Assembly (NCBI GenBank): GCA_020052235.1
Contig: JAGVPM010000129.1
Location: 1 to 37,662, forward strand
DNA: 37,662 nucleotides
Direction of reading: 5' to 3'
Source: Candidatus Goldiibacteriota bacterium
Lineage (GTDB): Bacteria > Oederibacteriota > JAAXVQ01
The position numbers and the translations under genes are program-made. The notes beneath the pieces are model-generated. The model was not told the origin of the DNA. It was given only the letters and a program-made list of their open reading frames with translations, and ran no database searches. Within the stretch, counting starts at the first letter, position 1; the number at the start of each line of letters is the position of its first letter. Shown here in pieces: positions 1-7,334 of this stretch.

Positions 1-357
1 CCCCGAGTTCAAGCGCCGGGTCCAAACCCATTCAAAAAAAATCTGGAACACAATCATAGCCGGGACAGCGGGAATATAAAACAGCACTTCCTCTAAAGGC
101 ACTAGCAAAACCTTTATACCCCAAAGCATTTGATCATTCCAAATCCACCAGCCATAATAAAGGGCCAGGTTTTCCGAAACAAACATGAAAAGAATGAATA
201 TTCCTGTTGAAAGCCAAAAAGCGCGCCAATGAATTTTCTTATAGATAAACGGCAGGGCAGCGGCGACAAAAGAGAACGTAGCGACCACCCACCAGATCCA
301 ATATAAACGTTTCTCGCCTTCACGATATTCATAATGTCCACGGCGGTCTTCACTCAT
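1..357 (-). CDS. crtYd: Lycopene cyclase domain protein, second half of a split cyclase (partial)
   Basis: This frame is open from ATG at 357 to the window edge (119 codons, no stop), so the C-terminus lies outside; it is absent from the ORF track for that reason. The translation has three hydrophobic segments and the hallmark PLEE motif (VPLEEVLFY) of the small membrane lycopene cyclase domain. Heterodimeric CrtYc/CrtYd-type cyclases carry one such domain per subunit and convert the psi-ends of lycopene to beta-ionone rings in the membrane. It starts 5 nt after the stop of a second domain of the same family, so the two are almost certainly co-translated partners. The symbol is assigned by gene order only. 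Other carotenoid genes may lie to the left. Confidence 0.8.
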   Translation of the reverse strand, partial: MSEDRRGHYEYREGEKRLYWIWWVVATFSFVAAALPFIYKKIHWRAFWLSTGIFILFMFVSENLALYYGWWIWNDQMLWGIKVLLVPLEEVLFYIPAVPAMIVFQIFFEWVWTRRLNSG

Positions 358-362
358 GGCGT

Positions 363-728
363 TTACTCCTGAACCGTGATTTTAGGGGGCAATCCCCGAG
401 CCTGGTCCTTTTTCCCAAACCAGGCAACCAGTCCGTAATATCCGAACGGGATCAGCCAGGCATACGACCACCAAAACAAGTATTCCTCCAGCGGATCTCC
501 CAAAAAATTTATTCCAATCATGCTATTATGATCAAAAGAAAAAGTCCAGGCGTTATATATTCGCCGGCTCATGAATTCATTCAAAGTCTGCAATGCCATA
601 ACGCAAACAGCAGCGGAACAAGCGCTCCAGCGGTGAACCCGCCCCAGTTTTGGCCATGCCCATCGGATGGTCCAACCAGCCCAAATCCAAAGCAGAATAT
701 CCAAAATCAAATACCAAGGTAATTTCAC
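363..728 (-). CDS. crtYc: Lycopene cyclase domain protein, first half of a split cyclase
   Basis: Small polytopic protein of 121 aa with the motif GDPLEEYLF, preceded by a W-x-FS...IGI stretch, as in lycopene cyclase domain subunits. The ORF track begins at an ATG at 776, but I prefer the in-frame GTG at 728. A strong SD (GGGAGG) lies 6-7 nt upstream of that GTG, and the protein then begins VKLPWYLILD, immediately before the first membrane helix. It is followed 5 nt later by the second cyclase domain, so the pair probably forms a heterodimer. It acts in carotenoid biosynthesis in the cytoplasmic membrane. The ring type made (beta or epsilon) cannot be told from sequence alone. Confidence 0.82.
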   Translation of the reverse strand: MKLPWYLILDILLWIWAGWTIRWAWPKLGRVHRWSACSAAVCVMALQTLNEFMSRRIYNAWTFSFDHNSMIGINFLGDPLEEYLFWWSYAWLIPFGYYGLVAWFGKKDQARGLPPKITVQE

Positions 729-928
729 GACCCACCTCCCGGATGAAAAGCAAGGACTGGGGTTGCCAAGTGCCATTCTGGTAATACTTGCAGTTTGGAT
801 GATTTAATAATCGAAAAAAACGAAACAAAACATTGGGAAGAGAAAGAAACCGTTTCAAGCCGTGGCACTTTACCACCTCCCTCACTTGATTATGGTCAAA
901 GTCTCGGTGTCTCCGCTGCTTTTCTGAA

Positions 929-1189
929 CTATTTTTTGAGGGTTTTCATGATTTCTAGCACATGTTTTTCATCCAAACGATTACCGCGCGGCGCATAAGC
1001 CGAAGCCGCATGAAACAAAAGCCCTACACCCCAACCTAATATAGGCCAAACCGCCCAGGCATAACCCTGCCAAAACAAAGCATTTAATATCACTACCATA
1101 GTTTGTATGCTTAAAAAAACGATTAAATGAATACGAAATCGTTTCTGAGCTTTCATTCGACGTACGGCTTCATGGTACTCACTGGTCAT
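929..1189 (-). CDS. 2TM domain protein
   Basis: Small protein whose core (FRIHLIVFLSI...WAVWPILGWGVGLLFHA) matches the 2TM domain pattern: two hydrophobic helices separated by a short loop, with WPxxGWGxGLxxHA at the second helix. This domain occurs alone or on sensor kinases, and its function when alone is unknown. I chose the ATG at 1189 because GGGGGG lies a few bases upstream and MTSEYHEAVRRM is a typical N-terminus for the family; ATG 1201 is an alternative, and the track's 1255 start is unlikely. It lies upstream of the cyclase pair on the same strand with a gap of about 200 bp, so co-transcription is possible but not shown. Confidence 0.7.
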   Translation of the reverse strand: MTSEYHEAVRRMKAQKRFRIHLIVFLSIQTMVVILNALFWQGYAWAVWPILGWGVGLLFHAASAYAPRGNRLDEKHVLEIMKTLKK

Positions 1190-1280
1190 GCCGCCCCCCA
1201 TAATCCCAGTCCCCCATTTTTCTTGTTTTTCAGTTCTGATCCACCGATAAATCACAGAACGCCGAATTATTTCTTCGTAT

Positions 1281-1844
1281 TTAAAATAACGGCAATTGTT
1301 CGCCTACTGCCGGATAAATTATCTTCCCATGTTGGAGCTCACACCGTGCCGTCAATTCATGATTAACCGGAGTTCCGCCGTTGTCCAAGTGCTGGACTTT
1401 GAGCCCGCGCAAAGTTAGCGCATCGGCCAGAAAACGCCGGCAGCATTTCTTCCAGTCGGATTCAATATTCAAGATGGCCACCGGGCCGATCATGGCCAAC
1501 GCCTGCAACCGAATCAAACCGCGCTCAAATTCGTCGCTGAGCATATGGTCGGCATACCCTTGCCAAGCTTTGGGCAATCCGGTATTGGGAGAACGCATCC
1601 GGATTTTACGCCCCTCGCCGCTTAATTCTTTCAAATGATGGTAGGTAATCCCGAGTTTAGGTAAATGCTCGGCCAAGTGTTCCTGATTAAAACTGGGCAA
1701 TAAGGTTGAGTTGGGAACTGAACGAATATCCGCTAAAATTTGGACTCCGGCTTTCCGTAAAATTTCCAAAACACTCTCAAATTTATGATTTGAATATCCC
1801 AGCGTCACGATGGTCGTTCTCGAACGTTTTTTGATTTCGGGCAT
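1281..1844 (-). CDS. DUF488 family protein
   Basis: 187 aa. The N-terminus TLGYSNHKFESVLEIL...ADIRSVPNS and the C-terminal block WKKCCRRFLADAL..RGLKVQHL are the conserved ends of the DUF488 family (TIGYSxHxxxxF...DVRxxPxS and CxRxLIADxL). The family is widespread in bacteria and its biochemical role is not settled. The protein is soluble, with no signal peptide. The usual second-half C-A-E motif is replaced here by NIESDW. The start ATG has a weak GGTGG site upstream. It reads toward the 2TM and cyclase genes on the same strand, but a long gap and the hairpin region behind it suggest its own promoter. Confidence 0.8.
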   Translation of the reverse strand: MPEIKKRSRTTIVTLGYSNHKFESVLEILRKAGVQILADIRSVPNSTLLPSFNQEHLAEHLPKLGITYHHLKELSGEGRKIRMRSPNTGLPKAWQGYADHMLSDEFERGLIRLQALAMIGPVAILNIESDWKKCCRRFLADALTLRGLKVQHLDNGGTPVNHELTARCELQHGKIIYPAVGEQLPLF

Positions 1845-1875
1845 ATTGCCACCAACCTTCGATCAACCTCGAGCC

Positions 1876-2019
1876 CTAACACGTTAAAAAGTTCAGGCAG
1901 ATCCAATGCCTGTGCTTATCACTGCGGTACCAATCTTCGGTTCGGGTCAAAAAACGCAACCATTTTGCCAGGCTTACAAATGGCTTCTTCCCCGTGGAAT
2001 AGGTAGGTATTATACTCAC
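1876..2019 (-). other. Possible small ORF behind a perfect Shine-Dalgarno sequence
   Basis: The minus strand carries AAAGGAGGTGAG, a full-length match to the 16S anti-SD, at about 2016-2027. The frame from GTG 2019 stays open for 47 codons and ends 31 bp before the DUF488 start. The GTG overlaps the SD, so spacing is poor; only rare ATA codons stand at normal distance. The peptide (TYSTGKKPFVSLAKWLRFLTRT...) is basic and I do not recognise it. It could be a leader peptide, an eroded gene or chance. Confidence 0.2.
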
Positions 2020-2059
2020 CTCCTTTTAAAAAACAATCTTTTTCCCGTAAATTTTGTTT

Positions 2060-2102
2060 CGGAATGATGCACTTGCAAAGCTTTGCCAAGCGCATCATTC
2101 CG
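2060..2102. repeat. Long inverted repeat (hairpin)
   Basis: Two arms of 21-22 nt meet at the centre (CTTTG/CAAAG) and differ by one mismatch and one single-base bulge. The outer 11 bp, CGGAATGATGC and GCATCATTCCG, are perfect. It lies downstream of the stop of the frameshifted beta-barrel gene on the minus strand. It lacks a following U-run, so it is not a classic intrinsic terminator; it may be a REP-like repeat or an mRNA-stabilising structure. Confidence 0.6.
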
Positions 2103-2113
2103 TTTAGCCTAAT

Positions 2114-2127
2114 CCGCATATATGCGG
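2114..2127. repeat. Perfect palindrome after the beta-barrel gene
   Basis: CCGCATATATGCGG is a perfect 14-bp palindrome, extendable with one bulge through flanking TAA/TTA. It sits just past the stop codon of the minus-strand beta-barrel gene and next to the longer inverted repeat. It may be part of one transcription-end structure. Confidence 0.45.
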
Positions 2128-2134
2128 TTATTTC

Positions 2135-2958
2135 TTAAAGTATAAACGAAGTGGCCAACCGTATCTGCCACCTTTGGCTGTTGGTTAGGTTTAATCCCCC
2201 TTTCTTTAAATCCGTGATCTGCGGAAGTATCGTCAGCGTTGCCCACCAATTATTGCCCGCGTAAGAAAAAACCGGGCCCAACGAAACAACGGACTCACTC
2301 AAGGCCAAGTTATCGCCTTGGTAAAAATTCAAATCCAGCGCCTCTAAACCGACAAAAAACTGACTCGTCAGGAAATAACCCGATCCCATGGAAGGTATAA
2401 TACTCAAGGCGTAAGTGTTATCAACCAAGCTGTATTCGGGCTCAACGGTGACGTTGAAAGTCAATTTCCAATTACCCACACTTTTGTCAACGATGACTTT
2501 GGCCTCAAGTTCCAGCTCGTCCGGTTTGAATTCCGGTTCCAGGTAAAGTGCAAACCCCAGGGAGCTGTTTCAGCGTCGGCCAGCTTGAAAATCCACTCGC
2601 TGGCAATACCGTCGAAAATCAGGGAATTCGTTATGTTCCCCGTATCATCCATTTCCAATTTCTGATCGAAATTCAGATAAAGCGCTGTTTGAACGCCTCC
2701 GCCCAAACCTATTTCGAATTCCAGCCTCTCATTTAATCCGGAAAAAAAACGATCCCGCCCAAAGCGATAAGTCGTATATGTTTCCAGTTCCCGCATATCG
2801 TTCGCAAGCACGTCGGTTTCATAGTTGTATATGAAATTCCTTTCACCAGCCCAACTCGGGGTAGCCAGCAAACTCAGCCCCAAAGCAATATGCAAACCTC
2901 TGCCCATGACTATTTTCTTGAGTCGATTAAAAATCAATGCGATTCTGTTATGCTCCAT
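2135..2958 (-). pseudogene. Outer-membrane beta-barrel protein, frameshifted
   Basis: Two overlapping track ORFs (2461-2958 and 2135-2479) are halves of one gene. The first has a signal peptide (GLSLLATPSWA) and the start of a barrel, RNFIYNYETDVLANDMRELETYTTYRF. At the run of four G near 2555-2558 the frame breaks. Reading on in the other frame gives FALYLEPEFKPDELELEAKVIVDKS, which joins smoothly into the second ORF, ending in the aromatic strand LATSFIL. One missing G (GGGG for GGGGG) would restore about 274 aa. Alternating hydrophobic strands suggest an outer-membrane barrel of unknown function, similar in style to DUF6662-like proteins. It starts 75 bp after the DtxR-FeoA gene and may be the last gene of that operon. 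The break may be real or a homopolymer sequencing error. Confidence 0.72.
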
Positions 2959-3033
2959 TCGATTATCCTCCCGGGAGGGTAATCGCTTTCGACTTCCCCC
3001 CCAACTGTATTTTTTTATGCGGCAACCGCCGCC

Positions 3034-3678
3034 TCAAACACTCGTCGTACGTACGAAAATACCTGCTGCTAAGTCCTTGTCAACCGCAAACTGGGATTGA
3101 CCGACTTGAAAAACATACGAAGGGTATGTTTGGATAAGGCTGATGCTCATGCCCGGCAAAACGCCCATGGCCATCAATTTTTGAAGCTTTCCCCGATCCT
3201 TGGTCTGGATATACGCCACCTTGCCCTTTTGTTTTTCTTTCATGGCAGAGAGCGCCGATACGATCTTGCCTGCGTTTTCCCCGTGTTTCCGGCAGCATTC
3301 GCCAGGCGGGATTGGCCGCCCATGAGGACAGGTGGTGGGATGCCCCAGCAGGATGCAGATATTGTCTTCGATCCCGCCGTGCAACAAATGCTCAAACTTG
3401 CAACTCACGGGATGAACGAGATCCTTCCTGACATCCAGTACATCGGCAAACAGCCGTTCCGCCAAACGGTGGCGCCTGACCACCTTTTCGCCTGCGCTGT
3501 TTCCTTTGGGCGTTAAAGTAATTTTGTCCTGATCCATCCGGATGAATCCCAGGCCGCGCAATTCTTCAATCGCCGGATCGGTTTGGGCCAGGCCTAAATC
3601 CGCCGGGCCCTTTTTGGTTTCCTCGGTCCGCACCCATAGTGTTTCCAGAATTTCTTCAGCGCGCTCACTGATTATCAT
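3034..3678 (-). CDS. DtxR-family iron-dependent regulator with C-terminal FeoA/SH3 domain
   Basis: 214 aa. Residues 1-60 form a winged helix (SERAEEILETLW...ELRGLGFIRMD...ITLTPKG), 61-130 the dimerisation/metal region with RRHRLAERLFADVL, CKFEHLLHGGIED and GHPTTCPHGRPIP, and about 150-214 a FeoA-like beta domain (KLMAMGVLPG...FAVDKDLAAGIFV). The track start at 3834 is rejected: ATG 3678 follows a strong AAGGAGG and gives the family N-terminus. It overlaps the end of the Cys-rich gene by 14 nt, so it is translationally coupled to feoB. No separate feoA is present in the operon, so this domain may double as the FeoA function; that is inference. Metal could be Fe or Mn. Confidence 0.88.
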   Translation of the reverse strand: MIISERAEEILETLWVRTEETKKGPADLGLAQTDPAIEELRGLGFIRMDQDKITLTPKGNSAGEKVVRRHRLAERLFADVLDVRKDLVHPVSCKFEHLLHGGIEDNICILLGHPTTCPHGRPIPPGECCRKHGENAGKIVSALSAMKEKQKGKVAYIQTKDRGKLQKLMAMGVLPGMSISLIQTYPSYVFQVGQSQFAVDKDLAAGIFVRTTSV

Positions 3679-3850
3679 TTTTTTCCTTCCTCCTTGACGT
3701 TTTGTCTTTACACCACTCTGGTTCAGGCGGCATTTCAAAGCCGCAATTTGGGCATTTGAGCAATGTACATCCCTTCTTAAAAGGGCAATGCAGGCAAGCC
3801 CTTTGGGCATCATTCGGATTAAATTCCAGCCCACACAAACTGCATTTCAT
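3665..3850 (-). CDS. Small Cys-rich protein of the feo operon
   Basis: 61 aa starting at ATG 3850, whose ATGA overlaps the feoB stop; the track start at 3877 lies inside feoB. It has Cys pairs CSLCG, then C...CPFKKGC, then KCPNCGFEMP, then a basic tail. This gives four CxxC-like half-sites, enough for one or two zinc-ribbon or Fe-S type sites. Similar short proteins with a CPNCGYxxP ending occur beside feoB in other anaerobic bacteria as far as I recall, without an assigned role. It differs from the membrane-bound FeoB-associated Cys-rich family, since no TM helix is visible. Coupling on both sides argues for a role in Fe(II) uptake, for example as a FeoC-like regulator or iron handover protein; this is inference. 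Confidence 0.75.
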   Translation of the reverse strand: MKCSLCGLEFNPNDAQRACLHCPFKKGCTLLKCPNCGFEMPPEPEWCKDKTSRRKEKNDNQ

Positions 3851-5874
3851 AGCATAACCCCCAGGCCGTTCAAACACAAATTGACCAAATAGCCCACGGA
3901 AACTGAAAACAGCAAAACGAAAACCGAAATGGCAACCCCAGTCTTCCAGCCTCTTTCCTTGACGTTCATCAGGAATTGGGCAATACAGGGCAGGAACAAA
4001 GTCAAGGTCACGCTGGCCACTACGATCTGGTTGCCATTCAACAACCCGGCACTTTTCAGATCATAAAGTCCGGCCACGCCGTAATCCCGCCGGAAAAATC
4101 CGAACAGGAAAGCCACTGAAGCCTGGGGCGGCAACCCGATCCAGCGGACGGGACTCTCCAACAACTTGGCCAGCATATCAAAAATACCAGTCAGTCGGCC
4201 CAGCCAGATTAAAAAGCTCGCGGCAATAAACATGGGAAAAATTTCCGCAAAATACCATTTGACGCGGCTGTAGGTCTTTACCAACACATTGGACAATTTC
4301 GGCAGCCGGAGTGGAGGAACTTCCATGTAAAATAGCGGCGGCTCCCCCGGAAGTACACGGGAAGAAAGAAATCCCACCATCAAGAACACCAGGCACAGCA
4401 CCACCAGCCAAACCCACAAACCAGTCGGATGACCGGCCAGTAACGCCAGGATTACCCCCAACTGCGCGGAGCATGGGACCGCCAAGGCCAGCAGGATGGT
4501 CGAAATAAGCCTTTCCCGTTTGGTCGGCAGAGTACGCGTAACCATGGTGGCCATGGTATCACAACCCAATCCCAGGACCATGGGGATCACCGCGCGGCCG
4601 GTAAGACCGATCTTTTTGAACAAACGGTCAATGAGCAAGCCCAGCCTAGGCAGATAACCGGTGTCCTCGATCACGGCGAAAGCAATAAAAAAGGTAGTAA
4701 CAATCGGCAATATCAAAGCCACGGCATAGCGGACACCCAGTGTGATAATGCCGTAATCGCCCACAAACAACTCCTGGATTAATTTCCAAGGCACCCACGC
4801 TGTGAAAAGCTGTGTGATCCAGGGATTGACAACTTTCTCGAAAAAACCGTTTTCAATGGCGTCAACCAAAAATCCCGCGCCGAATTTGCCGACGAATTGA
4901 TATATCCCGTAATAGAGAATCAATATCAGGATAGGAAGCCCAGTTAGCGGATTAATCATCATGCGGCTTAACTTTTCTCTCAACGGCAACTCCGGCCGGG
5001 AGGGAATGCTCATCATCTCGCCGACAATGCGGTTGGTCTGAACTTGACGGTGCAGGGCAATCCGGTAGGTCAGCGGCTGTGAATCTTCGGATTGCGCCGA
5101 CCTCACGAGCACCATGATCGCTTCGGCATTTTTCGCGTCCCGGGTTTTCACCAGGGACGCTATCTCCTCGTCCCCCTGTAATAGCAGCAGCCCGATGGCA
5201 CGTTTGGCTAAACCATAATTTCCCTGCAGCAAATTCTCCAAGACTTGCACCTGTTTTTCCAGCGGATCATCCGGCGGGATGGAAAGCGGTCCCTCGGAAA
5301 TAGATACGGGAGCGCTCAGGCGCATTTTCAGCTCATCCAATCCCCGGCCCGTAGTCAAGACCGTGGCCAACACCGGAATTTTTAAGGAATTTTCCAAATA
5401 GAGTGGATCAATGCGCATACCCAATTTTTCCGCCTCATCCATGATGTTCAACACCAAGATCACGGGCAACCCCGCTTCCAGAAGTTGCAACGTGAACGGC
5501 AGCATGCGTTCAAGATTCTTGGCATCCACGACATGCATGACCACATCCGGCTTTTCCTGCACCAGAATGTTGCGTGCCACCCTTTCTTCCTCTGTCACTG
5601 GAAGCAGCGAATACATGCCGGGCGTATCGACCACCTCGATTTCCGCGCCATGCAAATTAAATTTCCCGCGTGTAACCTCGACCGAAGTTCCGGGATAATT
5701 AGAGACCGTGGCATAGGCCCCGGTCAGGCAATTAAAAAGCACGGATTTGCCGACATTGGGGTTGCCGACAATGGCGACCTTCCGCTGGGCTGTTGCGTAT
5801 GTGCATTCCGCTTTCGGACCGCAACATGATCCGGAAGGCTTAAATGGGGCGATTAACTTCGAAAACAAATTCAT
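3847..5874 (-). CDS. feoB: Ferrous iron transport protein B
   Basis: 675 aa membrane GTPase that imports Fe(II). The G domain has G1 GNPNVGKS (37-44), a switch I region with NYPGT, G3 DTPG (83-86) and G4 NIMD (143-146). A helical linker follows, then a polytopic membrane part with GLGCDTMATMVTRTL and PCSAQLG, the paired gate motifs, and the late blocks FRRDYGVAGLYDL and LFLPCIAQF. The GCDT/FRRDYG form differs from the E. coli type and I recall it from deltaproteobacterial-type FeoB proteins. The N-terminus carries SCCGP before the G domain. SD AGGAGG precedes ATG 5874. The gene starts 11 bp after the porin stop and overlaps the Cys-rich gene by 4 nt, forming one Fur-controlled operon. Confidence 0.96.
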   Translation of the reverse strand: MNLFSKLIAPFKPSGSCCGPKAECTYATAQRKVAIVGNPNVGKSVLFNCLTGAYATVSNYPGTSVEVTRGKFNLHGAEIEVVDTPGMYSLLPVTEEERVARNILVQEKPDVVMHVVDAKNLERMLPFTLQLLEAGLPVILVLNIMDEAEKLGMRIDPLYLENSLKIPVLATVLTTGRGLDELKMRLSAPVSISEGPLSIPPDDPLEKQVQVLENLLQGNYGLAKRAIGLLLLQGDEEIASLVKTRDAKNAEAIMVLVRSAQSEDSQPLTYRIALHRQVQTNRIVGEMMSIPSRPELPLREKLSRMMINPLTGLPILILILYYGIYQFVGKFGAGFLVDAIENGFFEKVVNPWITQLFTAWVPWKLIQELFVGDYGIITLGVRYAVALILPIVTTFFIAFAVIEDTGYLPRLGLLIDRLFKKIGLTGRAVIPMVLGLGCDTMATMVTRTLPTKRERLISTILLALAVPCSAQLGVILALLAGHPTGLWVWLVVLCLVFLMVGFLSSRVLPGEPPLFYMEVPPLRLPKLSNVLVKTYSRVKWYFAEIFPMFIAASFLIWLGRLTGIFDMLAKLLESPVRWIGLPPQASVAFLFGFFRRDYGVAGLYDLKSAGLLNGNQIVVASVTLTLFLPCIAQFLMNVKERGWKTGVAISVFVLLFSVSVGYLVNLCLNGLGVML

Positions 5875-5885
5875 GATGCTTCCTC

Positions 5886-7211
5886 CTAAAATTCAATCTG
5901 AGTCTGAAGATAGACGTAATTCACATCCGGTGCGGAACCGGTTACATCTTCGAAAAAACTTCCGCTGAAAAATCGGTTCAAGCCCGCCGTAATACTCAAG
6001 CGGTCGGAGCATCTGCAAGTCGTTGTCACATCGGCTTCTCGCCCTATATCCAGGCTGATCCCTGCCGGCGTGGCATCCGCCCGGAACCAATGATAATCCA
6101 GGTTCAGGTTCAGCCAGCTGAATATATCCCAAACCAAACCGCATACGATGCTGTGCACACCGCTGGCCCGGACTCCGTCTATAGTTATCCCGCTCAAATC
6201 AGGGATGAGGCCGATGTCACCGACCAGGTAATTGTCATGGTAAATATTGCCGTGAAACTCCCGGTATTTTCCATCGGCCGCACCATTGTCTCCGCGCCCC
6301 ATGGCATAGGCGGCAAATACGCGCACTTGGGGCTCGACAAACGTATATCCCAGGTCGACATGTCCGCCATAGGCTTCGATGGCATCCTGCCCTGAATTCA
6401 AATTATCAAGTTTCCCGAATTGAAACAGGGGTTCCACTTCATAATCCAAACGTCCGGCTTTTCCCGCAAACCGGCCGCCCAAGGTAAACCACTCGGGGCT
6501 GTCCGGCAAATCGGCATGGAAGAACTTAAACCCGCCTTTATGGAAAAATAAATAGCTTTCAATTTCCGCGGTATCCGCAACATGGTAATTTCCATAAACG
6601 CCATAGAGCGCCGGCTCATCCCCGCTGGTATCGGCCGCAAGATTTACATAACGGACGGCAATGGCATCCAGCCAAAGATTTTCGGACGGCGCAATTCGCA
6701 TCCGGACTCCGTCCCAAGCTAGCCCATCATAAAAATCATTTGCGCCCAGAAAAAAAGCCGAACCATAGCAAAATTCCTGACGCCCGATTTTAAACTCAAT
6801 GGGAATCCAAGGCATACCTGAAATGTCCGCGTAGGCTTGATAAAGAGCCGCCTGGGCATATCCCTGGCTTTGTCCCCGCCCATAAAATTGTCCCTGCGCA
6901 AACAGCTTTAGGCTTTCCCCCGGCTCCAACCAAACGTTTAGACGGGTCCGCGAAACCACCTGGTTGTCCTCCGTACCCGGTGTGAGTGTCAAATCACGCA
7001 AATTTTGATTTCTGGACCAATCACCACGCACACGGACTTGACCATTAACGCCAAAATTTTTAAATTCTTCAGGCATCTGGTCCGTGTTCTCCGAGGCCCG
7101 ATTTTCAGCACAAGAAACAACCAACCGCTCATCCCGTGCATGCGCATGATGAGATATTCCAGCAATCACTCCAACCATCATGCAAAAAACCGCCGCTTTT
7201 TTTTTAGCCAT
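5886..7211 (-). CDS. Alginate-export-like outer-membrane beta-barrel porin
   Basis: 441 aa with a Sec signal peptide (about 1-26, ending HAHA) and a barrel. Segments such as VSRTRLNVWLEPGESLKLFAQGQFYGR, KIGRQEFCYGSAFFLGANDFYDGLAWDGVRM and the terminal aromatic strand YVYLQTQIEF resemble the alginate_exp (AlgE-like) porin family. Members transport varied small solutes, so the family name should not be taken as substrate. Here it is the first gene of the Fur-box-controlled operon, 11 bp before feoB. The likely job is outer-membrane passage of Fe(II) or a complex of it to FeoB; this is inference from context. The start ATG follows GGTGGGAG. Confidence 0.8.
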   Translation of the reverse strand: MAKKKAAVFCMMVGVIAGISHHAHARDERLVVSCAENRASENTDQMPEEFKNFGVNGQVRVRGDWSRNQNLRDLTLTPGTEDNQVVSRTRLNVWLEPGESLKLFAQGQFYGRGQSQGYAQAALYQAYADISGMPWIPIEFKIGRQEFCYGSAFFLGANDFYDGLAWDGVRMRIAPSENLWLDAIAVRYVNLAADTSGDEPALYGVYGNYHVADTAEIESYLFFHKGGFKFFHADLPDSPEWFTLGGRFAGKAGRLDYEVEPLFQFGKLDNLNSGQDAIEAYGGHVDLGYTFVEPQVRVFAAYAMGRGDNGAADGKYREFHGNIYHDNYLVGDIGLIPDLSGITIDGVRASGVHSIVCGLVWDIFSWLNLNLDYHWFRADATPAGISLDIGREADVTTTCRCSDRLSITAGLNRFFSGSFFEDVTGSAPDVNYVYLQTQIEF

Positions 7212-7229
7212 CTCCCACCCACCTTTTCA

Positions 7230-7248
7230 GATAATGATTTTCAATCTC
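7230..7248 (-). promoter_or_regulatory. Secondary Fur-box-like site
   Basis: GATAATGATTTTCAATCTC matches 15 of 19 positions of the E. coli Fur consensus. It lies between the main Fur box and the porin start, downstream of the predicted transcription start. It could be an extra low-affinity site. Confidence 0.45.
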
Positions 7249-7279
7249 ATTTTAAGCTTTAAAAACCCTCGGCTGTTTA

Positions 7280-7298
7280 GATCATGATAATCATTATC
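7280..7298 (-). promoter_or_regulatory. Fur box of the porin-feo operon
   Basis: GATCATGATAATCATTATC matches 18 of 19 positions of the E. coli Fur consensus GATAATGATAATCATTATC. It contains the perfect 7-1-7 dyad TGATAAT-C-ATTATCA at 7285-7299. It covers the predicted -10 element of the porin-feoB promoter, so iron-loaded Fur should block transcription. Confidence 0.85.
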
Positions 7299-7311
7299 AA
7301 AACAGGGACAA
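7284..7311 (-). promoter_or_regulatory. Predicted promoter of the porin-feo operon
   Basis: On the minus strand TTGTCC (7306-7311) and TATCAT (7284-7289) are separated by 16 bp. The -10 lies inside the Fur box. Transcription would start near 7277, about 65 nt before the porin ATG. Confidence 0.55.
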
Positions 7312-7334
7312 AAAAACACCTCGGCCGTCTCCTT

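Noticed and set aside
114-353. 79-aa minus-strand ORF at the left edge
   Set aside because: Out of frame with the clear lycopene cyclase domain that fills the same interval.
577-885. 102-aa minus-strand ORF over the first cyclase gene
   Set aside because: Its second half is a shadow of the cyclase frame; its first half is Cys/Tyr/Asn-rich with no recognisable family, despite an SD-like GGGAGG near its start.
1919-2119. 66-aa minus-strand ORF in the gap before DUF488
   Set aside because: It runs through the long hairpin at 2060-2102, has no SD and no family resemblance.
2969-2980. CCTCCCGGGAGG palindrome at the SD of the beta-barrel gene as a regulatory SD-sequestering hairpin
   Set aside because: Only a 4-bp stem could form after allowing a loop; probably chance.
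3005-3035. GC-rich hairpin GCGGC-GGTT-GCCGC after the DtxR-FeoA gene as a terminator
   Set aside because: On the transcribed strand it is followed by an A-run, not a U-run, so it does not fit an intrinsic terminator.
6090-6395. Plus-strand ORF opposite the porin
   Set aside because: Shadow of the alginate-export-like gene; no SD, no family.
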